From Verrucomicrobiales bacterium (GTDB taxonomy: Bacteria > Verrucomicrobiota > Verrucomicrobiia > Verrucomicrobiales > DEV007), in contig JARGPJ010000005.1 in the NCBI GenBank assembly GCA_029212615.1, positions 186,001 to 250,000 of the forward strand: a stretch of DNA of 64,000 nt, given 5' to 3'. The position numbers and the translations under genes were made by a program. Under the pieces are notes generated by a model. That model was not told where the DNA came from and did not search any database. It saw only the letters and a program-made list of their open reading frames with translations. The first letter of the stretch is position 1. The number at the start of each line of letters is the position of its first letter. This document shows, piece after piece, positions 9,174 through 18,193 of the stretch.

Positions 9174-9266
9174 GGGGCGGCGAATATGCGACACAGGTAA
9201 AGGCTTGTAAAGGGCGGGATTCATCGCCATGACAATGAATTTACCGACCCGACCCCACCATTTTCC

Positions 9267-11459
9267 ATGAGCGCGACCCTCCCTGACCCCATCGACGTCG
9301 AGGGAACCGTACATTCCATCGTTTTCCATAACGAGGAAAACGGCTACACCATCATGCAGGTCGCGACCGGGACCGAAGGCATCCTCACCGTGCTGGGCAG
9401 CATTCCCGCCGTGGTCGAAGGGGAGCTCATCAAGGCTTTCGGAAACTGGAAGAAGGACCGGAAGTTCGGTCGCCAGTTCGAAGCTTCCCGTATCGAGGCG
9501 GTCGCCCCTACAAGCATTGCCGGAATCGAACGCTTCCTCGCAAGCGGCCTTATCGACGGTGTCGGCAAAGCCTACGCAAAGCGAATCGTTGGAAAATTCG
9601 GGACCGATACTTTCCGTATCATCGAAGAGGAATCACAACGCCTCCAGGAAGTCCCGGGCATTGGAAAAGGACGACGCCTCACGATTAAAAATTCATGGAA
9701 GCGTCAGAAATCCGTGCGCGACATCATGATTTTTCTTCATGAACACGGCCTCTCCACCGCTCGCGCCCTGCGTCTCTATAAAACCTATGGAGAGGAAACG
9801 GTCGGGATTTTACGCGCTGATCCCTACCGGCTCGCCAGGGAAATCACCGGTGTCGGCTTTAAGACAGCCGATGAGATTGCTCAGAAAATGGGGCAGGCAG
9901 TTGATTCTCCGAAACGGCTCGAAGCAGGTATTCAATACGTGCTCGAGCAGGCCGAACATCAGGGACACTGCGCTCTCCCTCGTGAAGACCTCATTGAGCA
10001 ATCCATGGAAACCCTGGGCTCTCCGCGGGAAGCGGTGAAAACAATCATCGATCAACTCATTCTCGATACCCGCTTGATCGCAGAGAAGGTCGGAGAGCAA
10101 ACGCTCATTTTCCCCGGAGAACTTTACGAGGCGGAGCAGGTCGTGGCGAAATCCATCCTCACGCTCATTTCACAGGCCCCGACCCTTCCGGCCGTTGATG
10201 CGGAAGCCGCCATCGAGTGGTTTGAGAGGCACAACACCATCAAACTCGGAGGGGAACAGGCCGCGGCGGTAATCGAAGCAACAAAGCACCGCTTTTTTGT
10301 GATCACCGGTGGACCCGGCGTCGGGAAAACCACGATCATGAACGCCGTGCTGCAGATCCTCATGGCGAAAAAGGTGAAACCGGTCCTCTGTGCCCCGACG
10401 GGGCGCGCTGCCCGCCAGCTCGCGGAAAGCACCGGGCAGGAAGCGGGAACGATTCACCGCACCCTTGAGTATCAACCGCAGGCCGGCTTCACCCGCAACG
10501 CCGAAACCCCTCTCGAAGGCGACCTGTTCATCATCGACGAAGCCTCGATGATCGATATCCGGCTCATGGCGCAGGTCATGAGCGCGATCCCCCCCAAAGG
10601 AAATGTGTTGCTCGTCGGCGACGTCGATCAACTTCCCTCAGTGGGACCGGGAAGTGTGCTCAACGACATCATCAGAAGTGAAGCCGTTCCCGTCGCACGG
10701 CTCACTCAGATTTTCAGGCAAGCCGCTTCGAGTCGTATCGTGACCGCCTCGCACGAGGTCAACCTCGGCCACCTTCCTCCGCTCGACAACGATGCTGAAT
10801 CCGACTTTTTCTTCATCGAACGGAATCAACCTGACGAGATTCTTTCCACCGTGAAACATCTCATCAGCGAACGAATCCCTGAAAAGTTCAAGCTCAACGC
10901 CAGGGACGACATTCAGGTTCTCACGCCGATGAACAGGCAATCACTGGGAACCGGAGAACTCAATGCAAGCCTGCAGGAAAAGCTCAACCCTCCGGCCGAA
11001 GGCAAATTTGAAATTGATCGATTTGGAAACACCTTTCGAGTCGGTGACAAAGTGATTCAGACCCGAAACAACTACGAAAAAGAAATCTTCAATGGCGACA
11101 TTGGTCACATCGCGGAGATCACAACGGAACCGGTCACAATCTACGTAACCTTCGACGGTCAGAGCGTTACCTACGAACCCGGCGAACTCGACGAGCTTCA
11201 ACTCGCCTACGCGATCACAATCCATAAATCTCAGGGCAGCGAGTTTCCGGCGATCGTCGTGCCTCTTGCCTCTCAGCATTACATGATGCTCCAGCGCAAT
11301 CTGCTCTACACCGCCATCACTCGCGGAAAACGTCTTGTCATCATCGTCGGTGACCGCCGCTCACTGGAATCCGCGGTGAGGAACCGGGAGAGAGGGAAAC
11401 GCTGGACCGGCTTGCAAAATCGTCTCATGACGAGACCTCCCTCTTCCTCTCAATCTTAA
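9267..11459 (+). CDS. recD2: RecD2-type ATP-dependent DNA helicase
   Basis: This 730-aa helicase belongs to superfamily 1B. The N-terminal part (about 1-310) contains an OB-like start, helix-hairpin-helix segments (LIDGVGKAYAKRIV, LQEVPGIGKGRR) and the long N-terminal region typical of stand-alone RecD2 rather than RecBCD-associated RecD. The motor follows, with Walker A GGPGVGKTT (about 348-356), Walker B DEASMID, LVGDVDQLPSVGPG, QIFRQA, and the C-terminal motifs AITIHKSQGSEF and LYTAITRGKR. RecD2 unwinds DNA 5' to 3' in repair. No recB or recC is near, which supports the stand-alone role. Confidence 0.93.
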   Translation: MSATLPDPIDVEGTVHSIVFHNEENGYTIMQVATGTEGILTVLGSIPAVVEGELIKAFGNWKKDRKFGRQFEASRIEAVAPTSIAGIERFLASGLIDGVGKAYAKRIVGKFGTDTFRIIEEESQRLQEVPGIGKGRRLTIKNSWKRQKSVRDIMIFLHEHGLSTARALRLYKTYGEETVGILRADPYRLAREITGVGFKTADEIAQKMGQAVDSPKRLEAGIQYVLEQAEHQGHCALPREDLIEQSMETLGSPREAVKTIIDQLILDTRLIAEKVGEQTLIFPGELYEAEQVVAKSILTLISQAPTLPAVDAEAAIEWFERHNTIKLGGEQAAAVIEATKHRFFVITGGPGVGKTTIMNAVLQILMAKKVKPVLCAPTGRAARQLAESTGQEAGTIHRTLEYQPQAGFTRNAETPLEGDLFIIDEASMIDIRLMAQVMSAIPPKGNVLLVGDVDQLPSVGPGSVLNDIIRSEAVPVARLTQIFRQAASSRIVTASHEVNLGHLPPLDNDAESDFFFIERNQPDEILSTVKHLISERIPEKFKLNARDDIQVLTPMNRQSLGTGELNASLQEKLNPPAEGKFEIDRFGNTFRVGDKVIQTRNNYEKEIFNGDIGHIAEITTEPVTIYVTFDGQSVTYEPGELDELQLAYAITIHKSQGSEFPAIVVPLASQHYMMLQRNLLYTAITRGKRLVIIVGDRRSLESAVRNRERGKRWTGLQNRLMTRPPSSSQS

Positions 11460-11460
11460 T

Positions 11461-11546
11461 CCCCTCTCGATGTCGTCCCCTTTTCCGCCCCGGAAACAGA
11501 GAGGGGAGAGTTAAGATCAAGAGGGTTGAGTCCCCCACTCAACCCT
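11461..11546 (+). terminator. Two nested or adjacent hairpins after recD2
   Basis: A perfect 10-bp stem (AGGGTTGAGT, loop CCCCC, ACTCAACCCT) occupies 11522-11546. A second pair, CCCCTCTC at 11461-11468 and GAGAGGGG at 11499-11506, could form a longer-loop stem just before it. They sit between recD2 and the isomerase gene, where a terminator is expected, but only two T residues follow, so rho-independent termination is uncertain. Confidence 0.45.
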
Positions 11547-11560
11547 GTTAGATTCCGCGC

Positions 11561-12589
11561 ATGAATTTCAATCGACGACGTTTTCTCAGCTCCACCGCAG
11601 CCCTCACCACCGGCGCTTTCTTTACCGCTTGCTCCGAGTCAACGAACGGCCCTGAAGTCACTGCTGAAGACGGAGCAAACTTCGACATCTCTCTCGCACA
11701 ATGGTCCAACCACGTCGCTCTTAAAGCCGGTGAACTGGACAACCTCGACTGGCCTGCCTTCACGAAGGAGAATTTTGATATCAGCGCTCTGGAATGGGTG
11801 AATCAGTTCTTCGGCGAAAGAAAGGGCCCCCGGGGTATGCAGCCGAAAAGCGCTGACTACATCAAAGAGATGAAAAAGCGCTGCGATGATATCGGCACGA
11901 AAAGTGTCCTCATCATGTGTGATGGCGTCGGCAGCCTCGGGGATCCCGATGCGAAGAAGCGCACCAATACGGTAGAGGGTCATTACGCCTGGCTCGACGT
12001 TGCCAAAGAACTCGGCTGCCACAGCATCCGCGTGAATTCCGCCTCCAATCCGGAACTGTCCCCTGAAAAGCAGGCCGATCTCTGCGCGGATGGACTGCGC
12101 CGCCTCTCCGAACATGCCGCAACAATGGGGCTCAATGTGATTGTCGAAAATCACGGAGGAATGTCTTCCAACGGCGCCTGGCTCGCCGGCGTCCTCCGCT
12201 CAGTGAATCTCGACAACTGCGGCAGCCTTCCCGACTACGGCAACTTCTACGTCGTTAAAAATCGCGGAGACGCGGCGAAGTATGAAGCCCAGAAAGCGCT
12301 CTATGCTGGTGATCCCGCCCTCACTGAAAATGAATTCGGCCTCGCCTACGATCGCTACCGGGGCGTGAAAGAACTGATGCCCTTCGCCAAAGGAGTCTCT
12401 GCCAAAGCGCACGACTTCAATGCTGATGGTGACGAGATTCACACCGACTTCACGAAGATGATGCAAATCGTTAAAAATGCCGGCTACGAAGGCTACATCG
12501 GAATTGAATACGAAGGCAAAGAACTCAGCGAAGTTGAAGGGATCAAAAAGACCAAAGCACTTCTCGAAAAAGTAATTGCGACGGCGTGA
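11561..12589 (+). CDS. Exported TIM-barrel sugar isomerase/epimerase (xylose isomerase-like)
   Basis: This 342-aa protein begins with a twin-arginine leader (NFNRRRFLSSTAAL) ending in a lipobox-like FFTAC (Cys24), so it is probably a Tat-exported lipoprotein. The rest fits the AP-endonuclease-2/xylose-isomerase-like TIM barrel: SIRVNSAS near the middle, VIVENHGGMSSNG with its metal-binding Glu, a GSLPDYGNF segment, KAHDF, and GYIGIEYEG near the end. Such proteins are abundant in Verrucomicrobiota and Planctomycetota and are generally linked to carbohydrate metabolism. The exact substrate cannot be inferred. Confidence 0.8.
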   Translation: MNFNRRRFLSSTAALTTGAFFTACSESTNGPEVTAEDGANFDISLAQWSNHVALKAGELDNLDWPAFTKENFDISALEWVNQFFGERKGPRGMQPKSADYIKEMKKRCDDIGTKSVLIMCDGVGSLGDPDAKKRTNTVEGHYAWLDVAKELGCHSIRVNSASNPELSPEKQADLCADGLRRLSEHAATMGLNVIVENHGGMSSNGAWLAGVLRSVNLDNCGSLPDYGNFYVVKNRGDAAKYEAQKALYAGDPALTENEFGLAYDRYRGVKELMPFAKGVSAKAHDFNADGDEIHTDFTKMMQIVKNAGYEGYIGIEYEGKELSEVEGIKKTKALLEKVIATA

Positions 12590-12682
12590 TACGATCGGCT
12601 TCCCGGCGGAGGGGATTTTTCAACAATTTCTCTGGAGTTGGTCCAAAGCTGAGGCTTCTTTCCGGCGGAGCTTTACCCTGCG

Positions 12683-13981
12683 ATGGCTGTCTTCCCGACA
12701 AAACCTTCTTCACCTATCCTCCGACCTGTCGATGGACTCCCATCACCGGCCGATCTGGCGCGTGAACTCCGACACCTTCCCGGCTTCGTCTTTCTAGACA
12801 CTTCTTCGGCGGAGGTAAATCCCGAGTCCGGCCCTCATGAACGGTTCTCGCTGATCACCGCAAAGCCCTCCCGAATTCTCAGAGGAAATCTTTTCGACAA
12901 GGCTGATTTCGAGGTGCTCAAAGAAGCTTTCGAATTCCGCCGTCATTCTGCCGGGTTGACTCCTGACCTCGGTTTCCCCACCGATGGCCTTTACGGGTGC
13001 ATCAGCTATGAAGGGGATTTTCTTTTGGGAGAATACCACGAATGCCTTTTGTTCGATCACTCCAGTCAGACCTGGCACGAACAAGGTTCACTCTCAACGC
13101 TTCGCGATAATTCATCGCTCCCTTCATCGGACTGCCCCGCTGTCTTCCGCCATGAAATGGAACGTGAAGCTTTCTGTCAAAAGGTCACGCGAACTCAGGA
13201 ATACATCGCGGCGGGAGATATCTATCAAGTCAATCTCTCCCACCGACTCATCGCGGATGTCGCCGCGGATTTTGAACCTTTCCTCCTCCATGAAAGGCTT
13301 CGCGAACAATCCCCTGCGCCCTACTCAGCCTATCTCGATCTCTGTGATCGACAGATTATATCCTCCTCCCCGGAACAGTTCCTGAGCATGAGCGGCCGCA
13401 CCATTCAAACGCGTCCCATCAAAGGAACCCGTCCGCGGTTTCGTGATCGCCGGGAGGACGAAAAATCCGCCTACGATCTCATCACCTCACCCAAAGAGCT
13501 TGCTGAGCTCATCATGATCACTGACCTCGAACGGAATGATCTCGGACAGATCTGCGAGTTCGGATCAGTGGAGGCAACCGAGTTACTCAAGCTGGAGCGA
13601 TTTGCGCAAGTCTTCCATCTTGTCTCGACGGTCAAAGGCACCCTGCGGCCCGGAATCGATCCTGTCACAGCCCTGCGGGCCTGCTTTCCGGGAGGAAGCA
13701 TCACGGGCGCCCCGAAAAAAAGGGCCCGCGAAATCATCGAAGAACTGGAGCCTGTCGAGCGGGGCCCCTACACCGGGGCGATCGGTTGTTTCGGGTTCAA
13801 CGGGGAATCCCGATTCAATATCGCGATCCGAACCGCCATTTGCGAAGCAGGATCACTTCACTTCCATGTCGGAGCAGGGATTGTTGCCGACTCTGATCCG
13901 GAACAGGAATGGGAAGAAACCCTGCATAAAGCCGCCGGCATTTTGCAGGCCTGTGAGAAAGCGACAGACTCATCTTTCTAA
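12683..13981 (+). CDS. pabB: Aminodeoxychorismate synthase component I
   Basis: This 432-aa chorismate-utilising enzyme converts chorismate with ammonia to 4-amino-4-deoxychorismate for folate synthesis. Features are the N-terminal half typical of anthranilate synthase I/PabB (ERFSLITAKPSRIL, YGCISYEGDF), YIAAGDIYQVNLSHR, SSSPEQFLS, RPIKGTRPR, MITDLERNDLGQIC, GSITGAPKKRAREIIEELE, and HVGAGIVADSDPEQEWEET. Distinguishing PabB from TrpE rests on the DIYQVNLSHR type motif and on the lack of trp neighbours. No pabA or pabC gene is adjacent, so the glutamine amidotransferase must be elsewhere. Confidence 0.88.
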   Translation: MAVFPTKPSSPILRPVDGLPSPADLARELRHLPGFVFLDTSSAEVNPESGPHERFSLITAKPSRILRGNLFDKADFEVLKEAFEFRRHSAGLTPDLGFPTDGLYGCISYEGDFLLGEYHECLLFDHSSQTWHEQGSLSTLRDNSSLPSSDCPAVFRHEMEREAFCQKVTRTQEYIAAGDIYQVNLSHRLIADVAADFEPFLLHERLREQSPAPYSAYLDLCDRQIISSSPEQFLSMSGRTIQTRPIKGTRPRFRDRREDEKSAYDLITSPKELAELIMITDLERNDLGQICEFGSVEATELLKLERFAQVFHLVSTVKGTLRPGIDPVTALRACFPGGSITGAPKKRAREIIEELEPVERGPYTGAIGCFGFNGESRFNIAIRTAICEAGSLHFHVGAGIVADSDPEQEWEETLHKAAGILQACEKATDSSF

Positions 13982-14298
13982 CCGACTCCCGCTCATGCGA
14001 TGACAGCTCGTTTAGGGATTGGCTTTCGACGGGATAATCGTAAAGATAGGCCCGATGAAGTCTTTTCCGATTTTTCCCTGCCTCATTTCCAGCCTTCCGC
14101 TATCGGCCCCGGCCGGTGACTGGCCACAGGGAAAGGGCCGAACGACCACCCTATTGCCGCGAAGGGCAGCGCTCCCGGTGAGGCAACGCCCCCGCCATTG
14201 CTCAATTCCCTTCCCGGGCTGTTGATGACCTCATTTGCATCGGAAGCAAGTGACCCTTTTCCGATCTCTCCATAACCTCTCCTCATAAAATTCAACTG
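13982..14298 (+). other. Gene-poor stretch with a possible remnant of a secreted protein N terminus
   Basis: About 317 bp without a convincing intact gene. An open frame from ATG 14055 reads MKSFPIFPCLISSLPLSAP then AGDWPQGKG, i.e. a short leader followed by a DWPQ motif often seen at the mature start of exported PQQ-type beta-propeller proteins. After about 14130 the sequence is more protein-like in a different frame (KGPNDHPIAAKGSAPGEA), which stops at the TAA at about 14272-14274. This would fit a frameshifted remnant or a chance open frame; I cannot decide. Confidence 0.3.
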
Positions 14299-16176
14299 AT
14301 GAATCGAGTTCACCCCCCATTTGGATATTTTCTCTCTATCGCTTTTCTCTGCCTTTCTGCATTGAGCTACGGCATCTCCGAAGATCGCCCCGAAAAGCCT
14401 AACATCGTTCTCATCCTCACCGATGATCTCGGCTGGCAGGATGTGAAGTGCTACGACATTGATGAACCCTCGCCCATGGAAACCCCGAATATTGACGCCC
14501 TCGCGAAGAAGGGTGTCATGTTCTGGCAGGCTTACTCCCCCGCTCCAACCTGCGCCCCGTCCCGCTGCGCGATCCTGAGCGGAAATCATCCGGCGCGAGC
14601 ACAGAAAACACACGTCGTTGGTGGCGCTCCTCCAGCCCCCATCAATATGCATTCCCGTATGATGGACCCCTGGTATAGCGGACGAATGCCTGAAGACGAA
14701 TTGACCATCGCCAAAATCCTCCGTGAAAACGGGTATACAACAGGTCATTCAGGGAAATGGCATATCGCCATCGATCACCATGCCTTTCCACAGCCCGGGG
14801 ATGTTGGCTTTGACTTCACCCGCGCCGATCGCGGCGCAAGAAGTGGCATGGCAGATAGACTTTCCGGATTCGCGACAAAAGGGGAGGAAGATCCCTATCG
14901 CCTCGACAGCAACGGATTCCCCTTTCATCAGACCAACGAAGATGCCCTCAGCTTTATGGAGAATCATAAAGAAGAGCCCTTCTTTCTCTACTATGCCACG
15001 TGGCTGGTTCACTCTCCTATTCAAACCCGTTCCGAAGAACTCCTGAAGAAATACAGCGAGCGCCTGGGGATCGATCCTTCCCATCCGCCGACGAAGGATA
15101 CTCCGGGGCAACTGAATCCGTTCTATTGTGCCATGGTTGAGGAGTTGGACTACTACCTCGGCATTGTCTTCGACTACCTTGAGCAAACCGAAGACCCGCG
15201 ATGGCCCGGCCACATGCTGAGTGAGAACACCTACTTGATTTTCACCTCAGACAACGGTGGCATGGAAGGCAACCCGAAAGAGCGCTACACCGACAACCAC
15301 CCTCTTGCGCGAGGAAAGATTTCGGCAATGGAGGGCGGCACCAGAGTACCCTTGATCATTACCGGACCGGGAATTGAAGCCGGAGTCGAAACGGACGTCA
15401 TCGCGAACGGCCTCGACTTCTACCCGACCATCCTTTCTCTAACGGGAACAGAAAAACCTGCGAACAAGAACCTTGATGGTTGTGACCTCGCCCCCCTTCT
15501 GAGCATAGACCCAACCGACCCCACCCTCGTCAAACATCCTGATGGAACCGTCCGGGACACGATGGTCTGGCATTTTCCCCACGGAAGAGCCCTTGAGAGC
15601 ACGATCAGGGAAGGCGATTACAAATTGGTTCGCAACTACGACCATGTAAACAACGAAGAGTCCGTTCAACTCGAACTCTACCGCCTCTACAAAAAGGTCG
15701 AGGGGAAGCCGGTTCGTGCTGACATCGAAGAGAGCAGAAACCTTGCGGAAGCATTCCCGAAAAAGGCGAAACGAATGAATCAACAGCTGTCCATGCGGCT
15801 CACTGAGATGAAAGCGAGCTACCCCTCCTACAATCCTCACTACCCCGGCGACCTTCCTCACAAAGAACAGGTACCGGCGATTATGGAGACACAGGAAAAG
15901 GATGGAATCGCTTATTTTACCTTTAACGAAAACGGGGCCCGCGTCACCCGCGCTAATCTGATTTACTCCACCAATGGCGGAGAAGAATACGAAGAGTGGT
16001 TTCGCGCCCCTGCAAAGGTGCGAAACCACTCAGAAGTGACCGCTGAACTTCCCGAAGGAACCACCCACTATTTCGTCAACTTGACCGACGAGAATAATTT
16101 CCTGGTCAGCTTCCCCCGCGTGGAAAAAGGGAAGAGCGGCTTCTCTGGATCCGCTATCGAAGCAATCCGCAGGTGA
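14299..16176 (+). CDS. Exported sulfatase (formylglycine-dependent)
   Basis: This 625-aa arylsulfatase-family protein has a signal peptide (about residues 1-27, cleavage after ALSYG or nearby). The catalytic block is typical: NIVLILTDDLGWQDV with the metal-binding Asp pair, TPNIDALAKKGVMF, and CAPSRCAILSG, in which Cys85 of the C-x-P-x-R motif would be converted to formylglycine. GKWHIA and TSDNGG follow. The C-terminal 90 or so residues form an extra beta-rich domain. The substrate is probably a sulfated polysaccharide or other sulfate ester, but the subfamily cannot be set by eye. A stem-loop spans the stop codon. Confidence 0.92.
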   Translation: MNRVHPPFGYFLSIAFLCLSALSYGISEDRPEKPNIVLILTDDLGWQDVKCYDIDEPSPMETPNIDALAKKGVMFWQAYSPAPTCAPSRCAILSGNHPARAQKTHVVGGAPPAPINMHSRMMDPWYSGRMPEDELTIAKILRENGYTTGHSGKWHIAIDHHAFPQPGDVGFDFTRADRGARSGMADRLSGFATKGEEDPYRLDSNGFPFHQTNEDALSFMENHKEEPFFLYYATWLVHSPIQTRSEELLKKYSERLGIDPSHPPTKDTPGQLNPFYCAMVEELDYYLGIVFDYLEQTEDPRWPGHMLSENTYLIFTSDNGGMEGNPKERYTDNHPLARGKISAMEGGTRVPLIITGPGIEAGVETDVIANGLDFYPTILSLTGTEKPANKNLDGCDLAPLLSIDPTDPTLVKHPDGTVRDTMVWHFPHGRALESTIREGDYKLVRNYDHVNNEESVQLELYRLYKKVEGKPVRADIEESRNLAEAFPKKAKRMNQQLSMRLTEMKASYPSYNPHYPGDLPHKEQVPAIMETQEKDGIAYFTFNENGARVTRANLIYSTNGGEEYEEWFRAPAKVRNHSEVTAELPEGTTHYFVNLTDENNFLVSFPRVEKGKSGFSGSAIEAIRR

Positions 16177-16184
16177 GCGGATTG
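16163..16184 (+). terminator. Hairpin containing the sulfatase stop codon
   Basis: CAATCCGC at 16163-16170 and GCGGATTG at 16177-16184 form a perfect 8-bp stem around the loop AGGTGA, which holds the TGA stop of the sulfatase gene. No T tract follows. It lies between convergent genes and may limit read-through or protect the 3' end. Confidence 0.45.
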
Positions 16185-16212
16185 ATGTTACTGAATCGTG
16201 AGAATGACTGAA

Positions 16213-16464
16213 TCAGTGGCGGTGGCCACCGCCATGACCGTATCCATATCCACCGCCGTGAGGATTATGACCGGATCCATTACCGTAATGACCCTTCTTG
16301 TGGGGCCTCCTGTGGTGATGACCATCATCAGCAACAGCTGCTCCGATCGCCGCACCGGCTAAACCTCCAACAATTGCTGCCTCGGTCGAGGTGCACGAGG
16401 TATTGGAGAATAGAAGAACAGCGGCACTCGCTGTTACGAGAAGAATTTTGTAGATATTTTTCAT
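16213..16464 (-). CDS. Small Gly/His-rich lipoprotein with glycine-zipper segment
   Basis: I take the ATG at 16464 (MKNIYKILLVTAS), because the upstream extension to 16515 adds a non-signal-like stretch. The 83-aa product has a signal peptide with the lipobox SNTSC (Cys24), a glycine-zipper-like region IVGGLAGAAIGAAVADD, and then a tail of His, Gly and Tyr (GHHHRRPHKKGHYGNG and HGGGYGYGHGGG). It is likely lipid-anchored. The tail could bind transition metals, but this is inferred from composition only. It is divided from trmD by about 100 bp and has no recognised function. Confidence 0.65.
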   Translation of the reverse strand: MKNIYKILLVTASAAVLLFSNTSCTSTEAAIVGGLAGAAIGAAVADDGHHHRRPHKKGHYGNGSGHNPHGGGYGYGHGGGHRH

Positions 16465-16568
16465 GAGAGTTCGCGTATGTTTATTGAGGTAACCCCGGGA
16501 GGGCCACTCTTTCACAGACGAACACGGGGTGCCGGTTATGCAGCGGATCCGCTGATAATAAGAACTCC

Positions 16569-17243
16569 TCAGTCAAGGAGGTCCGGACGGTTCTCACGGG
16601 TACGCTCTTCCGCACGAAGGTCACGCCATTCCGCTATCGCCTGATGATGACCTGACAAGAGCACATCAGGCACCATCATTCCCCTGAAATCCGCGGGCCT
16701 CGTGTACTGCGGAGCCTCAATACGTTTCCCGTCTCCCGAAAAAGACTCAACCTCTGATGAAGCATCATCTCCGAGTACTCCGGGGATAAGCCTGACAACA
16801 GCGTCAGCCACTACCGCTGCGGCAATAGTGCCATTGGTGAGAACGTAGTCCCCAATCGAAATCTCCTCATCAACCAGTGCCTCGACAACACGATGATCGA
16901 CCCCCTCATAGTGACCACAAAGAATGATCAGGTGATCAATACGGGAAAACTCAACGGCCTTCGCCTGGACAAACGGGGTTCCCTGAGGAGTCATCAGGAG
17001 CACTTTTGAGCGGTCGGTTTTAAGTTTCCCGATCGCATCGAAGAACGGTTCTGCTTTCATAACCATCCCGGGACCACCCCCGTAGGGAATATCATCAACC
17101 TGTCGATGTTTATCCTTCGTAAAATCCCTGAGATTATGAAAACCGAACTCAACGATTCCCGCGTCAGTGGCGCGCCCCATGATACTTGATTTCAAGGGGG
17201 CTTCAGCGATTTCAGGGAAGATGGTGACAATATCAATTTTCAT
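16569..17243 (-). CDS. trmD: tRNA (guanine-N1-)-methyltransferase TrmD
   Basis: This 224-aa SPOUT methyltransferase modifies G37 of tRNAs using SAM. The N terminus MKIDIVTIFPEI, the motifs GGGPGMVMKAEP, LMTPQGTPF, LILCGHYEGVDHRV and the knot element ISIGDYVLTNG are all family-typical. It is usually found in rpsP-rimM-trmD-rplS; here it is alone downstream of the pseudopilin genes, 26 bp after gspK, and may be read from that operon. A short inverted repeat (CTCCT/AGGAG, 16565-16580) overlaps its stop. Confidence 0.96.
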   Translation of the reverse strand: MKIDIVTIFPEIAEAPLKSSIMGRATDAGIVEFGFHNLRDFTKDKHRQVDDIPYGGGPGMVMKAEPFFDAIGKLKTDRSKVLLMTPQGTPFVQAKAVEFSRIDHLIILCGHYEGVDHRVVEALVDEEISIGDYVLTNGTIAAAVVADAVVRLIPGVLGDDASSEVESFSGDGKRIEAPQYTRPADFRGMMVPDVLLSGHHQAIAEWRDLRAEERTRENRPDLLD

Positions 17244-17269
17244 TCAGAGCAAGAGCCCGAATCATAGAC

Positions 17270-18193
17270 TCAATATCGAAACCTCGCCAACACCGTAAAT
17301 TCGTCACCGGCCTCACGGGAAAGAATCACCCGCGTTTCTTCAAATTCGCCGATGCGACCCGTCGACTCAATTCGCCGAACCCCCTCGATTAAACTCACGC
17401 GACCACTGATCTCTGTCCACTCAGTATCCGTGATTCCCAGCAGAGCCTGAACTTCACCAACGTCTTCAAAAAGATAATCGTCAGCGGTCCCTTCGACACC
17501 ATCGTCTCCTGCTCTAACTGAAACAAAATTCAACGCGGAGTCATAAGTCGCCCCGGTGATGGCACTGACCAACTCCCAGGTCGCAGCATTCAGATCGACG
17601 AGTCCATCGCTGTAGATCGTGAAATAGTCGCGCCAAAGCGGCTGCGCTTTCGCAACGACGTCCATTCCTGCAGCGAGAAGCATCTGCTCAATGGAAGTAA
17701 ACGGCTCATTCGGAGGATACTCCGGATGATCGAAGCCGGCGTAGTAGGCATTCTCCGCCCCGTTTGAAAGCGCTTCCTCATCTTCATCGATCCAGTCAGC
17801 GAGCGAATCAGTCGCCCGGCTCGCCGACGCGGCATCCAGCCCCCATGAAACAAAGAGTTCGGATGTCGCATCGCGCCAGGCGGCATCGGTGAGGCTGTTC
17901 ACCGGAATGCGCCCCCCTTCGCTGGCTATTTTCACTTCGTAGCCCCGGTTCGCGTCAAACTGGTGAACTAAAGCAACGTCACCGCGCTCGACCTCCGGGT
18001 GCATGGCCACAACCAAACCACTCTCAGCGAGGATACCGGCTTGATACTCCGCTCTCCGCATCGTGCTTTCCTCCCAGCCGGGAGCAGAGGCTTCCCATAG
18101 CCCCCCGACGATAAGGGCAAGAATAATGATAGAGGCGAGAACGAGGAGGAGGGCCATCCCGCCCTCTCCCGCCCGTTGATTAGCTAATGTCAT
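17270..18193 (-). CDS. gspK: GspK-like minor pseudopilin
   Basis: The 307-aa protein has a short positively charged leader (GEGGMALLLVLAS) and a single N-terminal membrane helix (about residues 14-32). A large globular part follows, with SLADWIDEDEE and LVDLNAATWELVSAITG, which are typical of GspK (calcium-binding and helix-hairpin-helix type segments). In type II systems GspK caps the pseudopilus tip with GspI and GspJ. Its start overlaps the end of gspJ by 4 bp, so the two are coupled. Assignment rests on order (F-G-H-I-J-K) and domain features. Confidence 0.82.
   Translation of the reverse strand: MTLANQRAGEGGMALLLVLASIIILALIVGGLWEASAPGWEESTMRRAEYQAGILAESGLVVAMHPEVERGDVALVHQFDANRGYEVKIASEGGRIPVNSLTDAAWRDATSELFVSWGLDAASASRATDSLADWIDEDEEALSNGAENAYYAGFDHPEYPPNEPFTSIEQMLLAAGMDVVAKAQPLWRDYFTIYSDGLVDLNAATWELVSAITGATYDSALNFVSVRAGDDGVEGTADDYLFEDVGEVQALLGITDTEWTEISGRVSLIEGVRRIESTGRIGEFEETRVILSREAGDEFTVLARFRY

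Noticed and set aside
9174-9329. Longer SecG start
   Set aside because: The extra 52 residues would precede the first membrane helix, overlap the recD2 start and have no signal; the ATG at 9173 fits the family.
14083-14748. 221-codon minus-strand frame opposite the larger sulfatase
   Set aside because: Most of it is antisense to a clear sulfatase gene and shows no family motif.
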